10,190 nt of DNA from Paracoccaceae bacterium (GTDB lineage Bacteria; Pseudomonadota; Alphaproteobacteria; Rhodobacterales; Rhodobacteraceae). The stretch spans positions 1 through 10,190 of the forward strand of contig JALWJU010000541.1 in the NCBI GenBank assembly GCA_026997055.1. Direction: 5' to 3'. Each line of letters begins with the position of its first letter. Position 1 is the first letter of the stretch. The translations under genes were made by a program, and so were the position numbers. Below the pieces are notes generated by a model. It was not told where the DNA came from, made no database searches, and saw only the letters and a list, made by a program, of their open reading frames with translations. Positions 1-6,545 of the stretch are shown in pieces.

Positions 1-282
1 GGCGGAGGGGCCGAACACGCTCACCCCCGCCGCCCGCAGCCGGTCCGCCACGCCGGCGACCAGCGGCGCCTCCGGGCCGATGATGACGAAATCCACCGCG
101 TTCTCCGCCGCGAATTCCGCCACCGCCCCGCCATCCTCGATATCGAGCGCGGCGCATTCGGCAATCGCCGCGATCCCGGCATTGCCCGGGGCCACGATCA
201 GCCGGTCGCATTTCGGGTTCTGCTTCACCGCCCATGCCAGCGCATGTTCGCGCCCGCCGCCGCCGAGTATCAGGATATTCAC
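1..282 (-). CDS. purD: Phosphoribosylamine-glycine ligase (GAR synthetase), N-terminal part
   Basis: The gene reads leftward and leaves the window, so only the first 94 residues are present. PurD joins glycine to 5-phosphoribosylamine with ATP, the second step of de novo purine synthesis in the cytosol. The start is a GTG at 282-280, giving VNILILGGGGREHALAW, the PurD N-terminal glycine-rich beta-strand and loop. Further on are the family elements APGNAG (about residues 31-36) and VIIGPEAPLVAGVADRL (about residues 67-83). The visible part covers most of the N-terminal GARS_N domain; the ATP-grasp domain lies outside. It diverges from xseA with 75 bp between the starts. No better in-frame start is seen, since the first hydrophobic strand begins immediately after the GTG. 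The frame is intact. Identification is very secure from these motifs. Confidence 0.95.
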   Translation of the reverse strand, partial: MNILILGGGGREHALAWAVKQNPKCDRLIVAPGNAGIAAIAECAALDIEDGGAVAEFAAENAVDFVIIGPEAPLVAGVADRLRAAGVSVFGPSA

Positions 283-294
283 TGCCGCCCCCGC

Positions 295-323
295 TTGGCC
301 TTTTCCTGTGGGCGTTCTAAGCT
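295..323 (+). promoter_or_regulatory. Candidate xseA promoter
   Basis: TTGGCC (295-300) lies 17 bp before TAAGCT (318-323), a weak sigma-70-like pair that would start transcription near 330. It sits head-on within the same 75 bp as the candidate purD promoter, so the two could not easily be used at once. The -10 match is poor (TA...T only). Confidence 0.25.
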
Positions 324-342
324 CGCCGGAGCAGCAAGGCAA
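314..342 (-). promoter_or_regulatory. Candidate purD promoter
   Basis: On the minus strand, TTGCCT (342-337) and TAGAAC (319-314) are separated by exactly 17 bp. Each matches the sigma-70 consensus at four of six positions. Transcription would start near 307, about 25 bases before the purD GTG. Its -35 box overlaps the xseA Shine-Dalgarno. This is predicted from spacing and sequence only. Confidence 0.35.
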
Positions 343-357
343 GGAGCGCCAGACCCC

Positions 358-1896
358 ATGAGCCTGATCGACGACGACGCGCCGGGGCGCAACACACCCG
401 AATACACGGTGAGCGAGATTTCCGGCGCGGTGAAGCGCACCATCGAGGGCACCTTCGGCCGGGTCAGGGTGCGCGGCGAGGTCGGCCGGGTGATGCTGGC
501 GCGCTCGGGCCACCTGTATTTCGACATCAAGGACGACCGCTCCGTGCTGGCGGCGGTGAGCTGGAAGGGCCAGGTCGCGCGCCTGTCGATCCGCCCCGAG
601 GAAGGCATGGAGGTGATCGTCACCGGGCGCATGACCACCTTCGGCGCGCAGTCGAAATACCAGCTCAATGTCGATGACGTGCAGGTGGCGGGCGAGGGCG
701 CGCTGATGGCGATGCTGGAGAAGCGCAAGAAGAAGCTCGCCGCCGAGGGCCTCTTTGCCCCCGAGCGCAAGCGCCCGCTTCCCTTCCTGCCGGAGGTGAT
801 CGGGGTCATCACCTCGCCCCAGGGCGCGGTGATCCGCGACATCCTGCACCGGCTGCGCGAACGCTTCCCGCGCCATGTGCTGATCTGGCCCGTCGCGGTG
901 CAGGGCGATGCCTGCGCGCCCCAGGTGGCCGCGGCGATCGAGGGCTTCAACGCGCTGCCGGAAGGCGGGCCGATCCCGCGCCCGGACCTGCTGATCGTAG
1001 CGCGCGGCGGCGGCTCGGTCGAGGACCTCTGGGGCTTCAACGAGGAGGCGGTGGCGCGCGCGGCGGCGGCCTCGCAGATCCCGCTGATCTCGGCGGTGGG
1101 CCACGAGACCGACACCACGCTGATCGACTACGTTTCCGACAAGCGCGCCCCGACCCCCACCGCGGCGGCGGAAATCGCCGTGCCCGTGCGCCTCGAGCTT
1201 CTGGGATGGGTCGAGGAGCAGGGCACGCGCCTCAGCCGCGCCGCCACCGACACGATCGCCCGCCGCGCCCAGCGCCTCGCCGATCTCTCGCGCGCCCTGC
1301 CGCGTGCGCAAAGCCTGCTCGACAGCCCGCGCCAGCGCCTCGACCGCGCCGGCGAGCGCCTGCCCGCCGCCCTGCGCCAGCGCGCGGCCGCGGCGCGGAT
1401 ACAGCTTGCCCGTGCCGGCGCGGGGCTGCGCTTGCAGCTACTGGCAAACCGCCTGGCCGATGCCCGCGGCAAGCTTGCCGCCCAGGCCCGGAGGCTGCCC
1501 CCTGCCCTGGCCCGCACCGCATCGGAGAAGCGGCGCGAATACAAGCGCCTGCAGGTCCGGCTGAGCAGTGAGCGCCAGAGGATGCGGATCGCGGCCGCGC
1601 GCAGCGAACTTGCCCTTCTCGAAAGCCGCCTTGGCCGGGCCTTCGTACAGGTGACAACCGCCCGGCGCACCCGGCTCGATGCCTTGGAGCGCATGCGCCA
1701 GAGCCTTGGATATACCGAAACGCTGAAACGCGGCTATGCGGTGGTGCGCGGCGATGGCGCGGTTGTCACCAGCAAGGCCGGCGCGGCGCAGGCGCGCAGG
1801 CTGGAAATCGAATTCGCGGACGGGCGGCTGAAGCTGGGAGCGGCAGGACGCGCGCGCAAAGCGCCCGGCTCTCCCGAGCAGGGCAGTTTGTTCTGA
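358..1896 (+). CDS. xseA: Exodeoxyribonuclease VII large subunit
   Basis: This 512-residue protein is the catalytic large subunit of exonuclease VII, which with XseB degrades single-stranded DNA from both ends into oligonucleotides in repair and recombination. The N-terminal OB-fold (about residues 11-105) begins YTVSEISGAVKRTIEG and includes the RVRGEVGRV and GHLYFDIKD strands. The nuclease core follows, with GVITSPQGAVIRDI (about 155-168), ARGGGSVEDLWGFNEE (about 215-230) and the conserved AVGHETDTTLIDYVSDKRAPTPTAAAE block (His249, Glu250, Asp252). An Arg/Ala-rich coiled-coil section and the C-terminal GYAVVR strand complete the protein. The ATG at 358 is preferred because AAGGAG (341-346) lies upstream and the OB-fold begins soon after; the frame is open further upstream but that part overlaps purD and is not family-like. 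xseB is not in the window. Confidence 0.97.
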   Translation: MSLIDDDAPGRNTPEYTVSEISGAVKRTIEGTFGRVRVRGEVGRVMLARSGHLYFDIKDDRSVLAAVSWKGQVARLSIRPEEGMEVIVTGRMTTFGAQSKYQLNVDDVQVAGEGALMAMLEKRKKKLAAEGLFAPERKRPLPFLPEVIGVITSPQGAVIRDILHRLRERFPRHVLIWPVAVQGDACAPQVAAAIEGFNALPEGGPIPRPDLLIVARGGGSVEDLWGFNEEAVARAAAASQIPLISAVGHETDTTLIDYVSDKRAPTPTAAAEIAVPVRLELLGWVEEQGTRLSRAATDTIARRAQRLADLSRALPRAQSLLDSPRQRLDRAGERLPAALRQRAAAARIQLARAGAGLRLQLLANRLADARGKLAAQARRLPPALARTASEKRREYKRLQVRLSSERQRMRIAAARSELALLESRLGRAFVQVTTARRTRLDALERMRQSLGYTETLKRGYAVVRGDGAVVTSKAGAAQARRLEIEFADGRLKLGAAGRARKAPGSPEQGSLF

Positions 1897-1907
1897 GCCC
1901 CGCTTCC

Positions 1908-1932
1908 GCGCGACTTCACGCGAAAATCGCGC
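1908..1932. other. Inverted repeat after xseA
   Basis: GCGCGA (1908-1913) and TCGCGC (1927-1932) form a 6-bp stem with a 13-base loop, 11 bases after the xseA stop. There is no U-tract on either strand, so terminator function is uncertain. It could protect a 3' end or assist Rho-dependent termination. Confidence 0.3.
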
Positions 1933-1992
1933 CAGCCGCCCTGCCGATGTGCCGACGCGATTCCCTGAAAGGGCTGCCTGGCGAAGCCCACC

Positions 1993-2011
1993 GAGAGCCT
2001 GTCCGGCTCTC
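1993..2011. terminator. Stem-loop between convergent xseA and zinc-ribbon gene
   Basis: GAGAGCC (1993-1999) and GGCTCTC (2005-2011) form a perfect 7-bp, GC-rich stem around a 5-base loop. It lies between the two convergent stop codons and would fold in RNA from either direction. Neither side has a run of T, so it is not a textbook intrinsic terminator. It is the best candidate in this 130-bp gap. Confidence 0.4.
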
Positions 2012-2026
2012 CGGGCTCTGCCGGAT

Positions 2027-2977
2027 TCACTGGAGTTCGGCAAGAGCCTGCTTCACCATCTCGTCAAGCCAGCCCCGCGCTGCATCCACCACGCCCATAT
2101 AGGCCTCGAGCGGCCCGGCCATGGCCGGAATCCGGGCCCCGATCAGCGGGGCATACAGATATAGCGCCACGGCCAGCACGGCCAGCAGCAGCATGACCGC
2201 GAAGCCCCGGGCAAATCCGCTCTGCCTCGCCGGCTCGGCGAAATCATCGACGATTTCTTCAGCCCCGATCGAGGTCAGAGAAGAATTGATCTCCTCGATA
2301 TCCGGCAGCAGGTCGCGCCGCGCTCCGGCATCGCCGGAGGCGGGGGCGGGGGCCTCCTCCTCGCGGTCGAGCCCGCGCAGACGGGCCATGCGCTCCCGGG
2401 AGTCAATGGGGCGCTGCCCGGGCGCGGAGGACTCGTGCAGACCCAGATCCTCCTGGGTTTCGATCTTTTCGCGCGCCCTGGCCCGGGCCTCGCGCTCGGC
2501 CTCCTCCCGCAGCAGTTCCCGCAGGCTCTCGTCCAGCACCCGGCGCGGGCGCTCGGGAGACATGTCTTCCGCGGGCGTCTCTCCGCTGGCCGGGTCCTGC
2601 TGTCCGGCACCGGCGGGCGGAACCGGCGCCTGCCCCGGCGCCTGTCCCGCCCCCTGTTCCGGCGCGGATTCCGGCCCGGATTCCGGCTCGGGCCGCGGCG
2701 CGGACACTTCCGCGGGAGCCTCCCCTCCCGGAGCCGCCTGCGGCACCGCGCCACTTTCCGGCGCCCCCTCACCCGGTCCCGCGGGAGCCTCGGCGCGCGC
2801 CTCCTCTGCCGGATCTGACTCGCTGGCGGCAGACAGCCCTTCCGGTGCCTCTGCCCCGGCCGGCTTCTGAAACCAGGTATGACCGCAATTGGAGCATTGC
2901 ACATCCCGGCCGCCTTCCGGGATCACCCGGCTGTCCACCTCATACTGAGCGCCGCAATTCGGACATACAAGCCGCAT
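2027..2977 (-). CDS. MJ0042-type zinc-ribbon protein with one C-terminal membrane helix
   Basis: This 316-residue protein has an N-terminal zinc ribbon: MRLVCPNCGAQYEV with C5xxC8 and VQCSNCGHTW with C28xxC31, the arrangement of the MJ0042 zinc-finger family. Residues from about 40 to 200 are low-complexity and rich in Pro, Ala, Glu and Gly, followed by an acidic/basic stretch with many Arg and Glu. One hydrophobic helix (about residues 260-280, AVMLLLAVLAVALYLYAPLIG) is followed by a short amphipathic tail. With no signal peptide, the ribbon and linker are expected in the cytoplasm, with the protein tail-anchored in the inner membrane. The ATG at 2977 is chosen because the zinc ribbon starts at residue 4; the frame extends upstream to about 3094 but that part is unlike the family. 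Its role is unknown. Its place beside ftsEX may mean a link to the envelope or division, but that is inference. Confidence 0.85.
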   Translation of the reverse strand: MRLVCPNCGAQYEVDSRVIPEGGRDVQCSNCGHTWFQKPAGAEAPEGLSAASESDPAEEARAEAPAGPGEGAPESGAVPQAAPGGEAPAEVSAPRPEPESGPESAPEQGAGQAPGQAPVPPAGAGQQDPASGETPAEDMSPERPRRVLDESLRELLREEAEREARARAREKIETQEDLGLHESSAPGQRPIDSRERMARLRGLDREEEAPAPASGDAGARRDLLPDIEEINSSLTSIGAEEIVDDFAEPARQSGFARGFAVMLLLAVLAVALYLYAPLIGARIPAMAGPLEAYMGVVDAARGWLDEMVKQALAELQ

Positions 2978-3063
2978 CTTCCAACCCCGCCATCTGCGCA
3001 GGAGCCACCTGCCCCCGCCGTCCCTGCCGTCCCCGCCATCCGCTCCCGGCCCGAACAACACGA

Positions 3064-3094
3064 ATAATATGTGGGGAAGGCCACGAAAAATCAA
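3064..3094 (-). promoter_or_regulatory. Candidate promoter of the zinc-ribbon gene
   Basis: On the minus strand, TTGATT (3094-3089) and TATTAT (3069-3064) are good hexamers but 19 bp apart, which is longer than ideal. A shifted -10, CATATT (3072-3067), gives 16 bp. Transcription would begin about 80 bases before the ATG at 2977. It occupies the AT-richer middle of the 193-bp divergent gap shared with ftsE. Confidence 0.35.
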
Positions 3095-3112
3095 ACCCTT
3101 GTAACTGGCGCA

Positions 3113-3142
3113 TTGAAACAGTTTCGCCGCTCGGGGTAAAGT
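3113..3142 (+). promoter_or_regulatory. Candidate ftsE-ftsX-plsC promoter
   Basis: TTGAAA (3113-3118) is followed after 18 bp by TAAAGT (3137-3142), a reasonable sigma-70-type pair. A start near 3149 would leave a leader of about 20 bases before the GTG, containing the AAGGGAAAG ribosome-binding stretch. No other promoter-like pair is obvious ahead of plsC, so this may drive all three genes. Confidence 0.4.
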
Positions 3143-3170
3143 AGCGCCAGCGGCAAGGGAAAGACAGGCG

Positions 3171-3848
3171 GTGATCGAGCTTCAGGACGTAACCCATGGT
3201 TATGGCGCCAGTCCCCTGCTGGCGGGGGTTTCCCTGTCCCTGGCACCGGGTTCGTTTCACTTCCTCACCGGCCCGTCCGGGGCCGGCAAGACCACGCTGA
3301 TCAAGCTGTGCTACGGAGAGTTGATCGCCGGACAGGGGAGGGTCAGCCTGTTCGGCCAGGATGCGGCGACGATGAGCCGCGACGACATCGCGCTGGCACG
3401 GCGCCGGATCGGGGTGGTGCATCAGGATTGCCAGTTTATCGACCACCTTACCGTAGCCGAAAACGTGGCCCTGCCGGTGGTGGTCTCCGGGCGCCCGACC
3501 CGGCAGATCGAAAAAGACCTCGACGACCTGCTGGGCTGGGTCGGGCTGAGCGCCCACCGCAGCGCCCTGCCCCCGGAGCTTTCGGGGGGCGAACGTCAGC
3601 GCGCCGCTCTCGCCCGCGCGGTCATCATGTCCCCCGAGGTGATCCTCGCCGATGAGCCCACCGGCAATATCGACTGGGAAATGTCCCTGCGCCTGCTCAC
3701 CCTGCTGGTGGAACTCAACCGCATGGGCAAGACCGTGCTGATCGCCACCCATGACCTGAACCTGATCCGCCAGGCCAAGAAACAGGTCGCCGCCCGGGTC
3801 CTGCGCATCGCAAACCGTCAGCTGCTCGCCGCGGGGGCCGAGCTGTGA
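3171..3848 (+). CDS. ftsE: Cell division ATP-binding protein FtsE
   Basis: This 225-residue protein is the ATPase partner of FtsX. In known systems FtsEX is not a transporter; it couples cytoplasmic ATP hydrolysis to activation of periplasmic peptidoglycan hydrolases at the septum. All ABC motifs are present: Walker A GPSGAGKT (34-41), a Q-loop region VHQDCQ, the signature LSGGERQR (137-144), Walker B VILADEP (157-163) with the catalytic Glu162, and the H-loop His194 in ATHD. Length matches the family (about 220-230). The start is GTG at 3171, preceded by AAGGGAAAG about 8 bases upstream, and the first strand IELQDVTHGY follows directly. It overlaps ftsX by four bases (GTGA), which implies translational coupling. 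The assignment to FtsE rather than another small ABC ATPase is supported by the adjacent FtsX. Confidence 0.95.
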   Translation: MIELQDVTHGYGASPLLAGVSLSLAPGSFHFLTGPSGAGKTTLIKLCYGELIAGQGRVSLFGQDAATMSRDDIALARRRIGVVHQDCQFIDHLTVAENVALPVVVSGRPTRQIEKDLDDLLGWVGLSAHRSALPPELSGGERQRAALARAVIMSPEVILADEPTGNIDWEMSLRLLTLLVELNRMGKTVLIATHDLNLIRQAKKQVAARVLRIANRQLLAAGAEL

Positions 3849-4768
3849 AACGCCGCGCTGGAATATCGCTGCGCCGGTTGATCGCCCTCATGGTCGGCGA
3901 CGTGCAGGCCGACCGGGTAGTGCCGCCCACCGGCTTCACCGCCCGCCTCACGGTGCTGGCGGCGGCGGCAATGGCCTTTCTCGCGGTGTTCGCCCTGGCG
4001 CTGTCGCTGGCCACCGGGCGGCTGGCAGAACGCTGGAGCAGTGCCCTGACCGGCAGTGCCACCATCCGCATCACCGCACCCGAAGACCAGATGGAAGCCC
4101 AGGTCGCCGCCGTGCTCCGGCTGCTCGAAACCACGCCCGGCATTGGCACCGCGCGCCTGATCGGACGCAACGAGCAGGAAGCGCTGCTGACCCCCTGGTT
4201 CGGGCCGGACCTGCCGCTCGACACCCTGCCGCTGCCGGCCCTGATCGAGATTACCGAAGAAGGCCGCGGCTACGATCCGGAAGGGCTCAGGGCCCGGCTT
4301 GCCGGCGAAGCTCCCGGCGCGGTGCTCGACGACCATTCCCGCTGGCGCGCCCCCCTGGTCCGGGCCGCCAGCCGCCTGCGCGCGCTGGGGCTGTTCTCCA
4401 TGCTGCTCATCACCGCCACTACCGCGCTGATCATCACGCTCGCCACCAGCGCGGCACTGGCGGCCAACGCACAGGTAATCCGGGTGCTGCGCCTGGTCGG
4501 AGCGCAGGACGCCTATATCGCCGGCGCCTTCATGCGCCGCTATACCGCACGCGCCTTCACCGGCGCTCTGGCGGGCACCATCCTGGGGGCACTCGCAATC
4601 CGGCTGCTGCCTGCCGGGGCTCGCGAAGGCAGCGACGGATTCCTCACCGGGCTGGGATTTGCCGGCACCGACTGGCTGCTCCTGCCGCTGATCCCGCTGC
4701 TTGCAGCCCTCGTGGCCTTCCTCGCCACCCGCGCCACTTCGCTGGCCACGCTGAAAGAGAGAAGCTGA
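3845..4768 (+). CDS. ftsX: Cell division protein FtsX
   Basis: This 307-residue inner-membrane protein is the membrane half of FtsEX. It has a short basic cytoplasmic N-terminus (MKRRAGISLRRL), a first helix at about residues 35-60 (LAAAAMAFLAVFALALSLAT), a periplasmic domain of about 120 residues, and three further helices: about residues 180-205 (LFSMLLITATTALIITLATS), about 238-258 (AFTGALAGTILGALAI) and near the C-terminus (WLLLPLIPLLAALVAFLAT). Four helices with one large extracytoplasmic loop after the first is the FtsX topology. The GTG start overlaps the ftsE stop. It is shorter than E. coli FtsX (about 350 residues), mainly in the N-terminal tail, as is usual in alphaproteobacteria. 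Its C-terminal codons lie in a 12-bp direct duplication. Confidence 0.92.
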   Translation: MKRRAGISLRRLIALMVGDVQADRVVPPTGFTARLTVLAAAAMAFLAVFALALSLATGRLAERWSSALTGSATIRITAPEDQMEAQVAAVLRLLETTPGIGTARLIGRNEQEALLTPWFGPDLPLDTLPLPALIEITEEGRGYDPEGLRARLAGEAPGAVLDDHSRWRAPLVRAASRLRALGLFSMLLITATTALIITLATSAALAANAQVIRVLRLVGAQDAYIAGAFMRRYTARAFTGALAGTILGALAIRLLPAGAREGSDGFLTGLGFAGTDWLLLPLIPLLAALVAFLATRATSLATLKERS

Positions 4769-4775
4769 AAGAGAG
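4750..4775 (+). repeat. 12-bp direct repeat at the ftsX stop codon
   Basis: GCTGAAAGAGAG occurs at 4750-4761 and again at 4764-4775, two bases apart. The first copy encodes the end of FtsX (LKER); the second contains its TGA stop (4766-4768). The purine-rich second copy also lies in the plsC leader, 18 bases before its ATG. The two copies look like a local duplication. Confidence 0.8.
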
Positions 4776-4793
4776 CCGAGAAGAGACGAACCG

Positions 4794-5543
4794 ATGAAAA
4801 ACGCCCTGCAATGGCCACGCTCGCTCCTGTTCATCGCGCAGATGTACCTGATGATGCCGATCATGGGCTTCGGCCTGCTGCCGCTTGCCCTGATCAACCG
4901 CAATAACGCCTACTGGATCATCCGCCTCTATTGCAACTGGGTGCGCTGGACGGCCTCCTGGATGGTCGGCCTGCGCTCGGAGATCCGCGGAGAAGTGCCG
5001 CAGGAAGCCTGCATCATCGCCGCCAAGCATCAGTCCTTCTTCGACATCCTGCTTCTCGCCGCGGTCGTGCCGCGCATCCGCTTCGTGATGAAAAGCGAGC
5101 TGCGCTGGGCGCCGATTCTCAACATGTACGCCTACTGGACCCGCACCATCCCGGTCAACCGCGGCAAACGCGGCGCGGCGATCAAGCAGATGGTCGCGGC
5201 AGTCAGACAGGGCGCCGACACGCCCAGCCAGCTGATCATCTTCCCCCAGGGCACCCGTGCGCCGGTCGGGATGAAGAAGCCCTACAAGATCGGCACCGGC
5301 GTCCTTTACAAGGAAACCGGCCAGAAGGTCATCCCCGCCGCTACCAATGTCGGCGTCTTCTGGCCACGCCACGGCATCCTGCGCAAACCCGGCCTCGCCG
5401 TGCTCGAATTCCTCGACCCGATCGAGCCCGGCCTGCCGATGGAGGAATTCATGGCCCGCATGGAAGAGACGATAGAGAGCGCCTCCGACAGGCTGGCCAC
5501 CGAGGCCGGCGTGAACCTGGAGGAAATCCGCAAACCTTCCTGA
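4794..5543 (+). CDS. plsC: 1-acyl-sn-glycerol-3-phosphate acyltransferase
   Basis: This 249-residue enzyme transfers an acyl chain to the sn-2 position of lysophosphatidic acid, forming phosphatidic acid, the precursor of membrane phospholipids. It has the HX4D catalytic motif KHQSFFD (His79, Asp84), the acceptor-binding block around NRGKRG (about residues 119-124), and FPQGTR (150-155), where the family usually has FPEGTR; the Gln form is a variant I have seen in relatives. An N-terminal hydrophobic stretch (about residues 10-33, LLFIAQMYLMMPIMGFGLLPLAL) should anchor it at the inner membrane. The ATG at 4794 is 25 bases after ftsX; the purine-rich leader (AAGAGAGCCGAGAAGAG) supplies the ribosome-binding site. 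It is probably co-transcribed with ftsEX. Another LPLAT-family acyl acceptor cannot be excluded. Confidence 0.92.
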   Translation: MKNALQWPRSLLFIAQMYLMMPIMGFGLLPLALINRNNAYWIIRLYCNWVRWTASWMVGLRSEIRGEVPQEACIIAAKHQSFFDILLLAAVVPRIRFVMKSELRWAPILNMYAYWTRTIPVNRGKRGAAIKQMVAAVRQGADTPSQLIIFPQGTRAPVGMKKPYKIGTGVLYKETGQKVIPAATNVGVFWPRHGILRKPGLAVLEFLDPIEPGLPMEEFMARMEETIESASDRLATEAGVNLEEIRKPS

Positions 5544-5639
5544 AACCGCCGCAATTCCCGCAACAGCCCAAAGGCCGGCAGCTCCCCCGCGGCGATACCG
5601 GCGCCACGGAAGCCCGTGGTGAGAAGACCCTTTCATCTT

Positions 5640-5672
5640 TCCGGAAATACTCCCGCCGGAGGCACGATTTTT
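5640..5672 (+). terminator. Weak candidate terminator after plsC
   Basis: TCCGG (5640-5644) pairs with CCGGA (5656-5660), with an alternative CTCC/GGAG hairpin (5650-5661), followed by TTTTT at 5668-5672. The stem is short and the T-run starts seven bases after it, so strength is doubtful. It lies head-to-head with the stronger minus-strand terminator at 5677-5718. Confidence 0.3.
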
Positions 5673-5676
5673 CTGC

Positions 5677-5718
5677 AAAAAACCGCCCCGCCCGGCAGGA
5701 CCGTCCGGCCTGGGCGGG
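5677..5718 (-). terminator. Intrinsic terminator of the SRPBCC gene
   Basis: Reading the minus strand, CCCGCCC (5718-5712) pairs with GGGCGGG (5693-5687). An inner GGC/GCC extends the stem past a bulged A. The stem is followed by GCGG and then six T (5682-5677). It starts 8 bases after the TGA of the minus-strand gene, a typical Rho-independent arrangement. Confidence 0.75.
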
Positions 5719-5725
5719 CCCGGTG

Positions 5726-6199
5726 TCAGACCCTGCCGGCAGTGCGGTCGTCGTCCTCGACCTTGCCGGCGAAAAGCGCCACCTTCTTGCGAAAGCGCTT
5801 CAGAATATTGGACTGCGCCAGTTTCATCGGCTTCAGCAACAGGCGCGCGGGCAGGCTGGTGGCCCGGATATCGGCGCGAACACTCATCCGGGTTCTGCCC
5901 CGGCTCAGCGCCACGAGCTCCACGATGAAATCCACCTTCACGCCGCCGGAGCAGCCCTTGGCCACCATCCTGTCAGGGTGGAGCAATTCGACAATCTCCA
6001 CCTCCGCCTTGCGCCACCGGCCGCGAAAGACGAAATCCACCTCCCATTTCAAGCCCTCTCCAGCGTCCTTCAGATCGTCGATACGGCGCAGTTCGGCGCC
6101 CCGGCGCAGGACAGCTCGCTCAAACGCGTCGAAATCGCTCACCGCCCTGAAAACCGCCTCCTGGGAAGCCTCTATGTCTTCATATGCCGTCAGTTCCAT
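5726..6199 (-). CDS. SRPBCC-fold (START/polyketide-cyclase-like) protein
   Basis: This 157-residue cytoplasmic protein resembles the SRPBCC superfamily, whose helix-grip fold forms a deep pocket for hydrophobic ligands. The N-terminus MELTAYEDIEASQEAVFRAVSDFDAFERAVL follows the pattern of a first strand, the E(A/S)xxxxF helix and a following helix. Later segments (KWEVDFVFRGRWRKAEVEIVELLHP, KVDFIVELVALSRGRTRMSVRADIRA) form the expected alternating strands. The basic C-terminal helix (LLKPMKLAQSNILKRFRKKVALFAGKVE) closes the fold. There is no signal peptide or membrane segment. Ligand and role are unknown; relatives are usually annotated only as SRPBCC family. The ATG at 6199 is preferred because the first strand follows at once. 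It is divergent from cpdB and has its own terminator, so it is probably monocistronic. Confidence 0.85.
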   Translation of the reverse strand: MELTAYEDIEASQEAVFRAVSDFDAFERAVLRRGAELRRIDDLKDAGEGLKWEVDFVFRGRWRKAEVEIVELLHPDRMVAKGCSGGVKVDFIVELVALSRGRTRMSVRADIRATSLPARLLLKPMKLAQSNILKRFRKKVALFAGKVEDDDRTAGRV

Positions 6200-6535
6200 C
6201 TCGCCATGTTCCCTGCTGCCGAATGTCGCGCTTTCCGATGCCGGAGTCTGGGCCTAATCGTGCCTGCCTGCAAGCCGGTTTTCCTGCAGGAGACGAAGGA
6301 GCATGCCGGGGGCGCCGGGCGGGCGGCACTCTCCCGGATGCATCGCCGCTTCCTGCCTTCCTCCCGCCCACTTCCTGTCTTCCCGAGACCGCAGCCTCCT
6401 TGCGCCCCCTGGCCTGCCTGCCTCCTTCCCGCCATACCGGGACATCCTGCGCTTCCCGTATCGCGAGCCGGGCCAGCGTCGTGCGGCCGGCCGCCTGTTG
6501 CATTTTTGCCGCCCGGCCTGTTACAGGATTTTCAT
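6200..6535. other. GC-rich gene-free stretch upstream of the SRPBCC gene
   Basis: I see no convincing gene here. Open frames exist on both strands but lack family-like sequence, and the minus-strand frame (up to 6503) loses protein-like codon use midway. The minus strand is strongly purine-rich at about 6350-6435 (repeated GGAAG, GGCAGG and AGGAGG-like blocks). A palindromic CCTGCA/TGCAGG pair with a 12-base loop lies at 6267-6290. It probably holds the promoter and leader of the SRPBCC gene, but no clear -35/-10 pair was found. Confidence 0.5.
6517..6527. promoter_or_regulatory. 11-bp palindrome upstream of the cpdB promoter
   Basis: CCTGTTACAGG is a perfect dyad with a single central base, 18 bp before the -35 box of the cpdB promoter. 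This is a plausible position for a regulator site, but a palindrome this short may be chance. Confidence 0.25.
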
Positions 6536-6545
6536 GTGTTGAAAC

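Noticed and set aside
244..357. N-terminal extension of xseA upstream of the ATG at 358
   Set aside because: It overlaps the start of purD, its residues are unlike XseA, and the ATG at 358 has an upstream AAGGAG.
279..1118. A 279-codon minus-strand frame within xseA
   Set aside because: It is antisense to the conserved XseA core and rich in Ser/Arg/Pro; it has no motifs of its own.
4644..5678. A 344-codon minus-strand frame within ftsX and plsC
   Set aside because: It is the complement of two well-supported genes, and its Gly/Asp/His-rich product has no recognisable fold.
6180..6503. Possible small gene (107 codons, minus strand) upstream of the SRPBCC gene
   Set aside because: The first 30 residues look mildly protein-like, but the rest is Arg/Gly/Pro-rich with disturbed codon use, and it overlaps the SRPBCC start out of frame. 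No family was recognised.
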